A DNA stretch of 64,000 bases from the NCBI GenBank assembly GCA_023079485.1, contig CM041084.1:12708609-12772608 (forward strand), read 5' to 3'. The notes beneath the pieces were generated by a model. The model had not been told where the DNA came from. It did no database searches and was given only the letters and a program-made list of their open reading frames with translations. This DNA is from Archilochus colubris (lineage: Eukaryota > Chordata > Aves > Apodiformes > Trochilidae). Positions 37,769-49,560 of the stretch are shown here, in pieces (the first letter of the stretch is position 1; each line of letters begins with the position of its first letter). The position numbers and the translations under genes were made by a program.

Positions 37769-38504
37769 TCATAGAATCATAGAATCATAGAATTGGCTGG
37801 GTTGGAAGGGACCTCTGAGATCATCAAGTCCAACCCTTGATCCACTATCACTGCAGTTACTAGACTATGGCACTGAGTGCCACATCCAGTCTCTTTTTAA
37901 ATATCTCCAGAGATGGAGAATCCACTACTTCCCTGGGCAGCCCATTCCAATGCCTGATCACCCTCTCGGTAAAGAAATTCTTTCTAATGTCCAACCTAAA
38001 CCTCCCCCGGCACAACTTAAGACCATGCCCTCTTGTCTTGTTGAAAGTCGCCTGGCAAAAGAGACCAAGCCCCCCCTGGCTACAACCTCCTTTCAGGTAG
38101 TTGTAGAGAGCGATGAGGTCTCCTCTGAGCCTCCTCTTCTCCAGGCTGAACAGCCCCAGCTCTCTCAGCCTCTCCTCATAGGGTCTGTGCTCGAGTCCCT
38201 TCATCAGCCTGGTTGCCCTCCTTTGGACCTGCTCCAGCACCTCCATCTCCTTCCTGAACTGAGGGGCCCAGAACTGGACACAGTACTCGAGGTGTGGCCT
38301 CACCAGCGCTGAGTACAGGGGCAGAATCCTTTCCCTGGACCTGCTGACCAAGCTGTTCCTGATACAGGCCAGGATGCCATTGGCCTTCTTGGCTATCTGG
38401 GCACACTGCTGGCTCATGTTCAGCTTCCTGTCAATCCAAACTCCAAGGTCCCTTTCTGCCTGGCTGCTCTCCAGCCACTCTGTCTCCAGCCTGTATATTC
38501 TCAT
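37769..38504 (-). mobile_element. CR1 LINE, 5'-truncated, minus strand, well preserved
   Basis: Read on the plus strand it opens with three CATAGAAT-type tail units (37769-37794), then GGCTGGGTTGGAAGGGACC, the inverted CR1 3' end, and continues through the C-terminal part of ORF2 to about 38500. The 3' untranslated part is only about 90 bp. The reading frame is intact over its whole remaining length, so it is younger than the copies at 21.4 and 29 kb. It belongs to a different CR1 type from the copy at 15 kb, judging by the tail sequence. The 5' edge is approximate. Confidence 0.95.
37860..38504 (-). pseudogene. CR1 ORF2 C-terminal remnant (214 codons)
   Basis: This is the only long open frame in the window with a recognisable family. 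Residues 18-31 read [14 protein letters not shown], followed by [19 protein letters not shown] (about residues 63-81), [17 protein letters not shown] (about 115-131) and [15 protein letters not shown] (about 167-181), all typical of the region after the RT core in CR1 ORF2. It ends at the native stop, TAG complement at 37860-37862. The endonuclease and the FADD catalytic motif are missing, because CR1 copies are usually 5'-truncated. The ATG at 38504 lies at or near the truncation point and is not a native start. It cannot move on its own. Confidence 0.9.
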
Positions 38505-40405
38505 AACTGAATGTGGAAATTTATATGAGAAACTTCTTCAGGCTGACTCTGTGAAAAAAACCTTACGATTTTTTTTTTTAATTCTTATTTTAAATCTTCT
38601 GATCAGGCTAAGAAGTTTCAAGAAGCAACTTTTCTGGTGAAATTTTCTGGTTTTTAGTTCTCAGATACTGAAAAAGCCTTGGTATATTTGTACAGTTTAT
38701 TTTCTAGGCACTGGCACTGACAAAAAGGAGAAGTGTACCAAAGGAGAAATATTTTTGAGGTCTTGTTTTGGTAAATGCAAAAAGTAGTGTTTATACAAAC
38801 CTCCAGAGTGTTTGGTACATGTTGGGCTTAGCCCTTAATTGGCTAAATTGTTCCAGCCAATACATTTTCTTGTACAAGTAAAATTTGAGCCTTTTCAGAT
38901 GGTTTGATTTCTGGCAACCCCATATGAAGACTGAAGGCCTATATGGAATTCATTTGCAATGAAATTGATTGTGAGGAGTTATTTGGCACAAAACTTTATT
39001 CTTCCCACATATGCACAGCATCCATTATGCAAGGTGCATCCATACTGTGTCCTGGGATGAATCAAAAGAAATGTGGCCAGTAGGTCGAGGGAGGTGAGTA
39101 GAAAGTTAACTCTTGGCAGATAGCCTCCAGAGGAAACTATAAGGTGATCTCTTTAAAACATTAATTTATTAATTTTATTGTGAGTGAAATAATTTGTATA
39201 TTTCCCCTGACCAGGCATAGTGTAAGTGGTATAGCATTATCAGCTTGGTCTATACCTCATACCTCTGAAGGAACATATTCCTTCCATTTTCTATGTGCTG
39301 GGAGGCACCTCACAGGCCTAGCCATGAATGTGTGGGAATAGTTCCTTCCTAATATGTAAAATGTAATTCTCATGTTAACTAAGGCCATTTTTCACCATAC
39401 AGACATAAGAAAGTGTCATGATAAATGATATTTTAAAGGTCATGTATAATGCTACAATGAAGTAAAGTAGCCATAATGTGACAGGTATTCACCAAGGGTA
39501 TAGATGGAACATCAACCACAGAGATCTGACAGGGGTCCAGGAGTGGAGCTGATTGTAGAAGGATCACAAAGGAAGTTTTTATGTGTCAGTAGCACATATG
39601 TAGGATTCAATGCCAGCGAAAGTCCAAACACTTGCTGTCACAATCTCATCCTTGAAAAAACAAAAGTGAGCTAATTGGTATTTTTCTAAAAATAGACTAT
39701 ATTGTTCATTTATGTGAAGGTGCTGTGTTAACAGAAAGCATTACCTGTTAAATATGCTTCTAACATCCTGTAGATTTGTATTCTTTTCTCAAAGAGCAAT
39801 GCCACTCCAAAGAAACATTCCTGTGTAATTATATATTCAATTAAAATAAAGCTACCTCAACAACAGCTGAATTTTCCATAATTGTTTGATGTCATGAAAA
39901 AGAAACAAGTCCCTAGAGAATAATGAGCTAACATCTGTTCTTTCCCCCTCTTTGTCTCCTAATTCTTCTGGTAGCTGAGGGAATCTTTATTTGGGGCTGC
40001 TCAAAGAGAGCTGGAACAACTTTACCATTGGTGTATTTTCAGGGAAGTGAGGGTAGCTGCACAGGGTATTAATCTGGTCTTATTATTTTAAAGTAAAATT
40101 TAAATGTGCTAGAAATTTCAATGTTATAACCAACGGCTGTAAACCTTTTATTAAAATGTTCCCTGTCTCTGTCTAGTCAGAATCAAGGTTTAAATAACCA
40201 TGATAGAATGCTTCAGAAATTTAGAGGTTATGTAACATTGCAATGAAAGAGTCTTTCTTCATTCAATGCTTCGTTTATGGGCATGAAAACCTCTGGTCAT
40301 CCAAGGGTACAAACTTTATGAAATTAAATTTTTATACCAGTGTAAACATTTTAACCTTGAAGTAATGTCTAACTGGAATCTGACTTAAGTAGATTAAGAG
40401 AAATG

Positions 40406-40425
40406 AAAAAAAAAAAAAAAAAAAA
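40406..40425 (+). repeat. Poly(A) run of 20
   Basis: Twenty consecutive A. No SINE or retroposed gene body was recognised in front of it. Confidence 0.9.
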
Positions 40426-41884
40426 GACCAAGGTATTACCCAAAATTAAAATACTTAATAAGAAAGTGGTTCTCTATTTTAAGGTTTTCCTAGTTGTTAC
40501 TCAAGGTGGAAGGAGGGAATAAAAATATTTGTATACCTTTATTCCAACATGAAATCAAAACCAAAATTGTAAATTGTTTTTCACCCTATCTGAACATGCA
40601 CAAGAAAATACTTTGAGTGACATTCAAAAATGTGTCTTCAGTCCAGTTTTACAGACTCCAGTGCTGGAAACTCTACAGTTCTCTGCAGATTCTTTCCAGT
40701 CTTTCCAGGCTTTATACCACTTAAATATTTTTCTAGTACTTAATATGTCTCTGTCTTGGTTATTTTTTAAGTGTATTTCTGCATGTCATTTCTATCTTGG
40801 GCTGGAGAAAAGCATATTATTTTACTTCCTTCAAAAGTTTTGAAGACAATTGTCCTTCTCTATGTTTTTCATGCATGAATTATTCTTCCATGAATGTCAT
40901 ATTCAGCTCATGATTTAATCTTCTGTCTCTTCTCCCAAAGAAGTAAACCAGCCCCAGATTCTTCACTGCATGCTGCACCATTCAGTCAGATTCCTAAATT
41001 TGACACTTTCCACTGGTTTATTTAATTTTTTTCCATTTTTCTCAAACCAGTTCTCCAGTCTGTTACTGCAAATATAAATTTCTGTCTTATTTCCCAATAT
41101 ATGTTAAAGTCCCTCTAACCTTCATGCCACGTATAGGTTTAATGTGGGTCTACTCAAGTAATTGGTAAAGGCCTGAGTAGAAGGATCTGAGCAGAGCCCA
41201 TCAGAACAGCTAATTGTCTGTTTTTGCTTGACAGCAAATCATGGATACATATTCTGTGAATTAAAATCTGATTTCCTTCTTCCAGTTGTGTGTATCTGAA
41301 CACCTCATGTTCAGAATTTCTAACAACTTCCACAGAGTTTTATGACCTGGATGCTTTTCACCTTCTAAAAACAGTCCTTATGTCTTCATTCTGGTAGATA
41401 CTGTACTTTTCATATTCCATATTAATTACTACACATAGGCTGTCAGACATAAAAGTTCATATTTTTTATTCTTTGCTTTTGTTGAATACATCCTCCAATT
41501 CATTATGCAATTAAACTGCACCAGTACTTTATAGCTTAAAGGAGGAGACAAAGAAGAGGAAAAAGGTGTTTGCAAAGAATTTTTCCTTTTGTTTTCCAGG
41601 GTTCCTATAGCCCAGCAGAAAACTTTTCCTTGTGAACCGTTACCCTACTTAGCTTGTTTTTAAAGTTAGTTCTGGTAAAAACATTTGATGTACTCTCCAG
41701 GTAAATTAGCATACAGTGAAAGTTAGCAGCACAGACTACTTCTTTTGGAGTTGAAGACCTTTCAACATGTGGCCAGAGCTCCACAAAAGATAAGAGTAAA
41801 TTAAAAAGGAAGAAACAACAATATGATAATGGAAACCATGCCAAATTGTAAATGAAAAGCTTTGCATCTTTTTTTTTTCTTCTT

Positions 41885-41899
41885 CTGCCCCCTGAAGTG
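41885..41899 (-). promoter_or_regulatory. Weaker candidate CTCF core
   Basis: The minus strand reads CACTTCAGGGGGCAG. The CAGGGGGCAG half fits the CTCF core well; the CCA part upstream does not. It is weaker than the site at 2850. Confidence 0.25.
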
Positions 41900-43371
41900 T
41901 AGTGCCCATGGGCATTTCCAAAAATACAAGCCAAGCTGTTAAAATTGTCTGCTCACCCCCTCCAGCCCCCCCCCCCAAAATAATTCTATATAAAGACATA
42001 GAAATTCAATATGGCCATAGCAAAGGATTGTGAGGAAACCATACCAAAAAATTCTCTTTATTCACAGACGTGAAGCCAAGGCAAAGCTTGTAACTCAACA
42101 GGATCTCAAATTAAACTTCCTTTAAACCAAGTCTAAATTTAAGTTCTGTAAATTTATATAATTAAAGTAGGATAACAGGAACTTAAATGTCAACATAATA
42201 AGGTCCCAGGAACAAGTAAATCAGCTCTTTATTGGAATAAACAGTTCTTACACAGCATAGAATTACACCTTTTACAGAAAAGGAAGTTAGAGAGACAGGG
42301 AAGGATGAAAGAGGAGCCTGTTAGAGACCTGATAATTAAAAGGGTCTTTTCCAAACACAAACAGAAGATTATGACTTGATTTGAAGAAATAACAATGCTT
42401 ATTTGAGCACTTACTATCAACAAAGGTCCTTGCATTTAAATAAAATGATGGTTCTGAAGAAAATTAAGAGGAGCTATAAGCAAAAATGTTTCAAAGAGAA
42501 TATTGTTCATGGAATTCCATAAAATAATAGTGACTGTTTAGAAGTGTCCCTTTTTAATTATCATGGACTAAACCAGAGACTAGAACTAAAATGTAGCCAG
42601 ACTCTGAAAAATAATGGTAGTGAAAGCTGCTGTTCCTTCTGCCTGTTGTCCACATTTACTCTGTAGACATATAGTTCAGTTTAATTAGCTTATGATTGAA
42701 AAGTGTTGATGTCTTGTCTTCTGTGTTGCTAAATGAATTTCCTCATGCTGGGGAATATGTAAATTCCTTAGAAAATTGTTTATGCTACCAGAGTATCTTT
42801 TAAGTAATTTTGATGACAAGAATTAAAGTAGGCAGTAGTTATTTTGACAATTCAATATAGTTGTGAACACAAGAGTGTAAATACCTTTTTCAAGGAACTG
42901 AAGCAATCCGTGAAAACAACAGTACAATTTGGTTTGGTTTTGGTTTGTTGGGCTTTTTTCCCATTTCATGGAAAAGTAGAGTTTAATTGCAGCTTTTGCA
43001 GGGAAAAATAAAATGAGTAAATGTAAAAAAAATACCTCTATTTCAAAGCATCAAGTATAATTCAAAAAAGAAAAAAAAAGTATTTCTGTATATTTCTTCT
43101 CTGGGGTATAAAACATTAAATGTTTGTATCTTTATTTATTTAAAAAGTATACTTCATATTCACTGTGGTTGTATAAGAGAAAAGTACGAATTAAAGTGTA
43201 AATTACATTTCTTTGAAAATTGCATATTTTTATTTGCTACAATGGCAGGAGGAAAGTACTGAAAAAGCTTCCATAGTTCAGAGAAATCTAGCAATATGTA
43301 GACACTGGACTTTCCAATCCACACAAAGACTTAAAGCTTCATAATCAGTTTTATTATGGACCAGAAAGAAT

Positions 43372-43441
43372 GAAAAAAAAACAAAAAAACCAACCAAAAA
43401 AAACACCAAAAAACAAAACAAAAAAACAACAAAACAAAAAA
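43372..43441 (+). repeat. A/C-rich low-complexity tract
   Basis: About 70 bp of A runs broken by single or paired C, the reverse-strand form of the T/G tracts elsewhere. Confidence 0.9.
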
Positions 43442-46400
43442 CTTTTCAAGAAACTTAATTTGCAGGAATTAAAAAAAATTAGTAAAAATAAAGAGAAATA
43501 TTTAGAATGTTACACTGTTATGTTTTTTAGCTTTATAATGTTTTAAAAGAGACTTTAAAAGGAAACGGTATTTCAAGACGAAAATTCTGAAAAGTGTTCC
43601 TGACATGAAAATGTCAAAAATCTTTACTATTTGTTTTTGAATTGGAAATGTTATAACTGAAATCAACAGAGATGGGAGGGTTTGGTAGTTCCGTCCTAAT
43701 TTACAGGCATAAATAACCATGAGCTGCATGGGAGCATGCAAGAGCCACTAGCATCAGCAGCAGCCATCAATATAAAACCACGTTTCAAGAGGTTAATGGC
43801 AACCCAGTTTCATTTTTCAGGGTAACTTCTTTCCTTGTCTCATACACTGTCCCACCAAGGGCCCTAAGTATATTCCTACTGGAGAGGCTTGTACCTTTAT
43901 AGGGAGCAGATCATGCGGTAATAAGGATTAGTCTAAACTCAAGTATTCACTAATGATTCTAGTCATGAAGGTTAAGATTGCTTCCTAGTTGTTGAAAAAT
44001 CAGTCACAATACTAACAATAAGAAAAAAAAGAATATTATTGCAAGAATATTTTCTTTTATTCACACGGAAATTGCACTGTTTATGGACTGCAACATCCTT
44101 CTTGCAAGTAATAAAATTCTTTCTGTAGCTTTATGGACATTATCGTGGCTTCCAAAGACATTTCTTAAGACTACAATCTTTGTCCATCTAGTTTCTGAGG
44201 TTAATACATTATATAAACTGTACTGCTCTTTTCAATAGAGACTGGATCCATAAGGTTTTGGAAAGTGAGGAGGAAAATAAATCCTACCAATAATCTTCCA
44301 GCGTTGATCATTCAGGTATGTCACGTTTTAAATATGGTAGAAAAGAATCCAGAGTTGCTTTAAAAATCAAGTTGACTCTTACTAATATGTTGAAGAAAGT
44401 TAATTCAGCTTCAACTGCAGCCAGCATAATCAGCTGGTTTTGATTTCCTTCAACTATTTTAGGATGCAGACCAAGTCTGTTTGGTAAGATACATTGGGTT
44501 CCCAAAAGCAAGACAGAACTAATGGAAATTCAATGAATTTTCAGTTTGCTACATGGATTGCCTTGATCTTGTCTATCTTAGTGACTCAAGCAGGACTCGC
44601 ATTTAAGACAGATTAAATGACACGTTTTTTCACTCCAGACATGTTTCAATAAACTGCTGGTTCTCACTGTATTGAAGGAAATAAAATTTAATTTTAGAGT
44701 CTTGTCTTTTCATAATATTAGCTTTTTGTACTTGTACTATGAAAACAGATGAGGCATGGGAAAATTTTGAAGTGTTAATTGATTTTGTTTGAATCCTGTT
44801 ACCCTATGTTTGGTGTGAATTGTTAAACTGTCAGAGCATTAAGTTATATAAGGAATGGAACACTGGATAAATAAAAAGATATTTCTATTGATATTAGAGA
44901 TGAATCTTCAGCTAATATGCTATGTTCACACTGGTTATCCCACCTCAAACTGGTAAAAGATGAGGGGGAAAAACAAAACAATACAAATTAAAGAAAAAAC
45001 CTCTTCTCAGAAAATAAAAACTAACTTTGCTTTCCTTAGAAATTATGTTAAAATGCAGAATTTCTGTTACAGGAAATTAATTGTGTTCAAGAATTTAAGT
45101 ACATTGAAATAGACCAAGAAATCAAGCATTTACAGAAGTATCAAGAGTATCTTGGGTTATAAGAATTATCTCCACAGTAAGGACTGTTGATTTTCTTTTT
45201 TTTTTTTTTTTTTTGACTTGTGTCCTTGAATCTCCTCTTTTCAACTCATTTGTTCCTTATTTGCACTCCCTAACTGTATGCAGAGCATGAACCAGCTGAT
45301 GAAGAGGGATGCCCATTGAAGATATAATCCTAGAATCTGTTGGAATTGTTCAGGGCATATTAAACATAATTAAACAACTAAAAATATGCAAATTGTTTCC
45401 ATTAGAGTGACATTCTGAATGATAAGATGATGGAGAATCCAGAGAAGGAGATCATCACACAACAGAGCAGATGCTGGAAATCTGAGTTAGACAATCCAAT
45501 GTTCATTAACTTCTATTTAACTACCTCTCTCCAAAGAGAAACACAGGCATTTTATGTCTCACCTTCTCTAGTAACAAAACTACACCGGACTTGAGAAAGC
45601 TTCATTGCCCACACAGCTGAAGTATCATGAAGCATATGTACACATAAAGGACAAATGTATTCATTTTAGATCCCCCTTTTCTATGAAAATAAAATTTAAA
45701 AATATTTCTTTGCCAAAGAAAGAGGATAAATCATGAAATCTGCAGGGTTCTGTAAGAGTATTGTGATCACTTAATATTATAAGATAAGCCAGTTAAAATG
45801 TTGTATTTTTTCTTGTAATATCATTATAAAATTATGTGGCTTGCATACATTTAGCATCTTTTGTCTTCAAGAATTTATTTATACAGTAACATTTTATTAA
45901 CTGACATAACATTTTATTTAGTATCTGTAATCTATTGCTGGATGTGAAAGACAGCCATTACCATTTTGATGATATTGGGGTTTGGCTTCTATGTTAATTC
46001 CGACAACCTTATATTATAAAAATATCATATCTTTCATCACAGTTCTCATACTTAAGTTGACACTGGTAAAGTCTACCCATTTAGGAAAATGCTGAGCCTT
46101 CTTAAAGCTGTATTTTACTTGGCAATAATAGCTTTTAAAAGAAGTTATACTGGCTGCAGACAGAAAAATGGGCTAAATAAATGCGATAAAGAGCCACTGA
46201 TTTGAGTGGATTGAACACGAAGATGAAGTTGGCCCAGACTGCTGGAGACCAGACACTTTCTCTCTTCTTGCCAAGAGAATTTCAGCCCAAAAGAAAGAAA
46301 ACATTCCCCATTTGTGGTCTAGTCTGGAAATCTCCATAGAGTCAAAGAAGTACTTATGTATCTCTCCTTGTCAATATTCATTTTTCTTGCCCTATGAAAA

Positions 46401-49339
46401 ATTTGAAATATCTCAAGAAGAACTGTCAAATTATCAGCAGCTAAATGAAAACTGTGTCATGTCTTCAGTGCTATAAAGAATCTTCAATTTTTCTGTCAGA
46501 CCTGGAATGGTGACAGTAAGGATGAAAGTGTGCAGAATGCATCCCTATGCGATCCATTTTGTAATCTGTTTTTGCATCTGCCAGTTGAGTGAGAGTATGT
46601 TTTCTCAATCCAGAAGGATGAGTCAATTAATTTATTTCATTTGGCTTCATTCTCACCCTCACCTCTGAATGTACATGAGAGGGAGTGATTCCCATCCCAG
46701 TCATTAGGTATGAATCACTCTTGCCTACAGAGTCCTTACCTTCTTAAGCACTGTGAGAAAGTGTTAAGGTAAAGGACATTGTCCTACCAGCATGTCTAAA
46801 TTCTCATAAATCTCAAAAATAAATAATATATGTCTTTGTAATATCTTTGAACATTCAGACTTTACATGACTAAATTTTGTTATTGGCCATCTGTAACTTG
46901 ATAATAGAAAAACTTCTTTTTCAAGGCTTGTAGGGTATTTTTTTTTAAAGGAAAACATGAAACCCTACTACTCATTTTGTGCAACTAATTGTCATATAAT
47001 ACTGGTGCTTCCCAGCATGTGCCTCATCAACTCTGAGTGCTTTAAAGGTAGTGAAAAGAGGAGGCAAACGTTTTTCCTCAGCCTGAGAAAACAACACATC
47101 TGCTGGGTTGCAATACAAATGTGCAAGTGGAAAAACAGGTTTGCTGCTTGACAAAAGCTTCTACATGTATCTGAAAGAAATGGGAAACCAAAAATTAGTT
47201 AACGCTGTAGAAAGTCAGATTACCTGGTTTCAATACTGTCCCCTTCAAGAAATTATATTAAAAAAAACAAAGACAACTCAATTCTGTAGTTATTTTGAAG
47301 CTGAAAGAAGAGGTCATATTGCTTAGTAAAATGCCAGTCCTGAGCTCTGGTTCTCAACCAGAACATAACAAAACAAGTAAACAAAAAAGTGGAAGTACCT
47401 TCTCACTTTTGTTTCACATTTCATAAAGAACTTAATTATATTGGTGAGAAAGAAGGATCCTATGTGAGCTGAACCACCCTGAAAATATGTTCTGTTCAAA
47501 TTGCTCTTGAAGTTTTAGAAACCAATCAGGCAATTGCTTTTCAGCATAAACCAAGTTACCATAATCATAGAATTTGATCCTTCTTCTATTGCATGAATGG
47601 GAATCTTTCTGGAATTTCAAGGGAAGCATAGCCACACTCTGATTTCCACAAATGCCATCCAATGAAATCTTCAACATTTGGTTTAATAGTGAGAGTGTAA
47701 ATGAAGAAAGCTAGGTCTCAAAGGAAGTGCACATTTTTTTTAATACTAGGAAGCACATATTTTAGTATTATGAAAACTCAGAAAAAAGATTTTTTTTTTG
47801 CTGAATAAGAGAGATGATGGTACATGCAAAACTTAATGCCCTGCTCAGAGAGCAAAGCAGAACCTGTGTTTCACCTGCAAAACATGGATTTTGAGGGCTT
47901 CATGCCAAGGGATGCCAGTTGCTAATTTCCTATAGAAGAGCTAGCTGGAAATTGTCCAAACTGAAAAAACAGGGAATGTTGAAACATGAAAATCAGTCTT
48001 TCCTTGTACACCAGCAAAAGACTACCTTAGTGGCCACTTTCTAGACCTTCTGCTTGATAAACTAATTCAACTGTGAATGAAAAAAAAAATGCAAAGTGTT
48101 TAAAGTATTCAGCACAGTGCTGCCATCAACCTAAAAATATGCCAGGAATTCTAAAGGAAATTAATCAGCAAAATAAGAAATTAATCCATGATTGCTAACA
48201 TCAGTTTTTTAAAGAACAAAAGTACACAGTGCTCTTATGGCTTATTTTAGAATGATAGAAAAAATTCCCATTAGAGGGAAACATGGAAGGAGTTAAAAGC
48301 AAACAAAAATTTTCTAAACAATTAATTATAATTTGAAATATTGTAGAGAAAAAAAAATGTGTTATATTTTATTTGAATATATATCATATAGACCTTGAAC
48401 TTTTTTCACTTTCAGTGAGTTTATCAGTATAAAATATTACTGGAGTGCCCGGTGCCTCATGAAGGGAAAATGAAAAGTGATTTATATTAGATTTACATGA
48501 GAATGTCTATTGTAAAACGGAATAAAAATTAATACTGTCATTAGGGTGTCTTTTACTCTAGCTTTTCAATGTTATTATCTTTTCAGATTACAGTAGGTGC
48601 AAAAAGGACTTGGAGAAGAATTCCCTAAAGAGGTTACAGCACACCTCGGTTTATGATGCACAATGAAGTTTGCCTGTAAAGGTGTTTGCACTGTAGTCAG
48701 GTGTCATTTAAATCTTAGGGGCTTAGGTACTGAGAAGCACAAAAGTGTGTGAAATGGACTTCAACATAAATGAAAAAAATTTCACTTGAGAATCTAGGCA
48801 TATTTTTGGCAGCTAAATCCCATGTTACTTAAATTCCTTTAATACAGTATCACCATACCTTAGTGTAAAGTGCATTCACAATCTGTAATCTTCAGCAAAA
48901 AAAGGGCTAATCTCCTGTCTTTTCTATACTGAAAGAGACAGATACAAGAGCAGCCTAGGTGTTTTCTTTCACCTAATTTTAAATATCTCAACTGGTCTCC
49001 TCAGGTTTCCCATACATCCTAGGCACCTCCAGAGGAATGTTGCCTCACTCCTTTCACAACACCTGCATTCCAATCAACTGAATCACACTGCAGATTTTAA
49101 TTTCTTTTCCCTGTGAACCAAGAAGGAAACTCTGGCAGTCTTGTTTCAGCATTGGCTGCCTAAATTAAGGAAAAGTAACCCCATACACAGCACCAGCATA
49201 AAGCTTTAATAATAGGAGTATTCAGTAACATCTGAACAATTGGAAATTAGTGAGATGGCATTTGGTTTCAGACCAGTAAGGGTCAGGAATCTGTATAAAA
49301 GAGTTCAAATTATATTGTCACAGAAAATGTGTCTGTTTA
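43442..49339. other. AT-rich DNA with no recognised feature
   Basis: Nearly 6 kb with no open frame above about 81 codons and no recognised repeat family. A T19 run lies at 45196-45214 and a 9-bp perfect inverted repeat at 46683-46720 (GAGTGATTC and GAATCACTC). Confidence 0.5.
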
Positions 49340-49560
49340 GTTACACGTTTCATTTATTATGATGTGTATATAAGTGGAATCCAATTCCTTTTCCTACAGC
49401 AATTGCTTCCTCTGCTGGAGGTTAATTATCCTATAATCATAGTACAAATTATCCAAGTGAGATGGTGACATGTTTTACTTTATCAACTTCCTGACAAAGT
49501 CCCTGGGATGTAATCAACTTAACACAATGCCAACAGTCTAAAGGATTACATCACTGGTAG
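49340..49560. promoter_or_regulatory. Possible enhancer-like unique segment
   Basis: Repeat-free, with GGTTAATTATCC near 49421 (HNF1/homeodomain-like) and several ATCA/GATTA words. Weak, pattern-based suggestion. Confidence 0.15.

Larger units (their letters stand above)
38505..43371. other. AT-rich DNA with no recognised gene
   Basis: No coding block or transposon was recognised. Local items are an A20 run at 40406-40425, a C11 run at 41966-41976, a CTCF-like core on the minus strand at 41885-41899 and a short T/G tract at 42931-42962. Confidence 0.5.

Noticed and set aside
37867..38406. Open frames on the plus strand and in another minus frame across the CR1 copy
   Set aside because: They are shadows of the CR1 ORF2 remnant, which alone has family resemblance.
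47573..47600. AATCATAGAATTTG, resembling a CR1 tail
   Set aside because: Only about ten bases match and no GGAAGGGACC block or ORF remnant follows.
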